Assembly: GCA_937895975.1 (NCBI GenBank)
Contig: CALBLG010000015.1
Span: forward strand, 1 to 5,419
Source: an uncultured Slackia sp.
GTDB taxonomy: Bacteria > Actinomycetota > Coriobacteriia > Coriobacteriales > Eggerthellaceae
Reading direction: 5' to 3'
DNA: 5,419 nucleotides
Part shown: positions 4,515 to 5,419 of the stretch, piece by piece
How the letters are laid out: each line of letters starts with the position of its first letter
Numbering within the stretch: position 1 is the first letter of the stretch
Made by a program: the position numbers and the translations under genes
The notes under the pieces: generated by a model
The model's database searches: none
The model's input: the letters and a program-made list of their open reading frames with translations, nothing else
What the model was told of the DNA's origin: nothing

Positions 4515-5419
4515 ATGGATATTGTCGAACTGCTGAACAGCATCGATGCTGCTGTATGGGGTCCGCCGATGATCGTGCTGCTGCTTGGCTGCCATATCTA
4601 CACCACCATTCGCACCAAAGGAATCCAGCGCAAACTGCCGCTGGCGCTGAAACTTTCCGTCACCAAAGACGACGGCTCGGAAGGCGACGTGAGCAACTTC
4701 GCCGCCATGGCCACCTCGCTTGCCTCGACGCTTGGCACCGGCTCGATTGTCGGCGTGGCGACGGCCGTGCTCTCGGGCGGGCCGGGCGCCGTTTTGTGGA
4801 TGTGGCTCACGGGCATTTTGGGCATGGCCACGAAATACACCGAGGTGTTTGCCGCGCTGAAATACCGCGTGAAAGACAAGAACGGCCAAATGATGGGCGG
4901 CGCCATGCATGTGTGGGAGCAGCGCTTCAAGCGCCCCGACGGCACGGTTCCGTGGTGGGCGAAGGTGTGCGCCATTTGGTTCGCCGTCATGGCATGCTTC
5001 ACCATTTTCGGCATCGGCTCGGCTGTGCAGACGAGCGCCATTACCAGCGTGGTGCAGGCGAACTTCGGCCTCGAGCCGTGGATGGTGGCCGCGTTCGTGT
5101 GCGGCACGGCGCTGCTCATCATCATGGGCGGGCTGAAATCCATCTCGAGCATTTGCGAGAAGCTCGTGCCCATCATGGGCGGGGCCTACATTTTGGGCTG
5201 CCTCTATATATTGGTGTGCAATTGGAATTACCTGGGCGCGTCGTTCGCAATGATTTTCGAGAGCGCGTTCACGGGGCGCGCCATGTTCGGCGGTGCGGTC
5301 GGCTCGGGCATCGTGGTGGCGCTGCAGTTCGGCTGCGCGCGCGGCCTGTTCTCTAACGAGGCCGGCTTGGGCACCCAGCCCATCATCGCGTCGGCCGCCG
5401 CCACGAAAAACCCCGCGCG
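4515..5419 (+). CDS. Sodium:alanine (AGCS) symporter family protein, 3' end missing
   Basis: The first 301 residues of an alanine/glycine:cation symporter are present; family members are usually 440-500 residues, so roughly a third is missing. These proteins import alanine, glycine or related amino acids with Na+ (in some cases H+) through a LeuT-like fold. The family motif GTGNI(A/V)GVATA appears as GTGSIVGVATAV (74-85) and is followed by GGPGAVLWMWLTGILGMATK (88-107), TEVFAALKYR (109-118) and GGAMHVWEQRF (128-138). Later come GGLKSISSICEKLVPIMGG (205-223) and the signature ARGLFSNEAGLGTQP (275-289). Ser replaces the usual Asn at residue 77, and GLGTQP replaces the common GMGSAP, so substrate preference may differ from characterised members. 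The gene diverges from the cation:proton antiporter. The reading frame is intact to the window edge. Confidence 0.92.
   Translation, partial: MDIVELLNSIDAAVWGPPMIVLLLGCHIYTTIRTKGIQRKLPLALKLSVTKDDGSEGDVSNFAAMATSLASTLGTGSIVGVATAVLSGGPGAVLWMWLTGILGMATKYTEVFAALKYRVKDKNGQMMGGAMHVWEQRFKRPDGTVPWWAKVCAIWFAVMACFTIFGIGSAVQTSAITSVVQANFGLEPWMVAAFVCGTALLIIMGGLKSISSICEKLVPIMGGAYILGCLYILVCNWNYLGASFAMIFESAFTGRAMFGGAVGSGIVVALQFGCARGLFSNEAGLGTQPIIASAAATKNPA

Noticed and set aside
4439..5356. A 305-codon plus-strand frame overlapping the symporter
   Set aside because: It is out of frame with the AGCS protein and yields Arg/His-rich sequence without motifs. The AGCS frame has all family signatures.
1..5419. CRISPR array, tRNA/rRNA, toxin-antitoxin pair, phage or insertion-sequence genes
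   Set aside because: I looked on both strands and found no regularly spaced repeats, cloverleaf-like segments, transposase or integrase motifs, or small paired genes with family features.

Overview
The window is GC-rich bacterial DNA with strongly G/C-ending codons, short intergenic gaps, Shine-Dalgarno-led genes and one GTG start. Codon style and protein flavour suggest a high-GC Actinomycetota of the class Coriobacteriia (Eggerthella/Slackia/Adlercreutzia-like gut anaerobes). That placement is an inference from impression; there is no rRNA or marker gene to settle it. Five complete protein genes and two genes cut by the window edges account for nearly all the sequence. I see no tRNA, rRNA, CRISPR array, transposase or prophage gene.

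Layout from left to right. Positions 1-79 hold the first 26 codons of an unrecognised minus-strand gene. A 61-bp imperfect dyad (115-175) separates it from a divergent plus-strand gene for an ArsC/Spx-fold thioredoxin-like protein (224-565) that has no cysteine at all. A hairpin at 581-611 lies between this gene and the end of a minus-strand operon. Read in its own direction, that operon is a YtrA-type GntR repressor (2662-2288), an ABC-2 exporter ATPase (2273-1302) and its membrane partner (1292-621). The three are spaced by 14 and 9 nt. In front of the operon is an AT-rich promoter carrying a 9-bp inverted repeat and a 10-bp-phased direct repeat, a plausible autoregulatory site.

Upstream of that promoter, beyond a REP-like palindrome next to an A-tract (2813-2844), is a minus-strand CPA-type cation:proton antiporter (4219-2855) with a histidine-rich cytoplasmic tail. 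A 295-bp divergent spacer, holding several inverted repeats and a possible promoter, separates it from a plus-strand sodium:alanine (AGCS) symporter (4515 onward) that runs off the right edge.

Functionally, the middle is a small self-regulated ABC exporter module of the kind often tied to envelope or antimicrobial-peptide stress. The right side pairs an ion/proton exchanger with an ion-coupled amino-acid importer, which could form a sodium (or proton) circuit if the antiporter is Na+-specific. No clearly new multi-gene system is visible. The most notable signals are the mirror-symmetric divergent promoter candidate, the cysteine-less ArsC-like protein, the operator architecture of the GntR operon and the His-rich antiporter tail.
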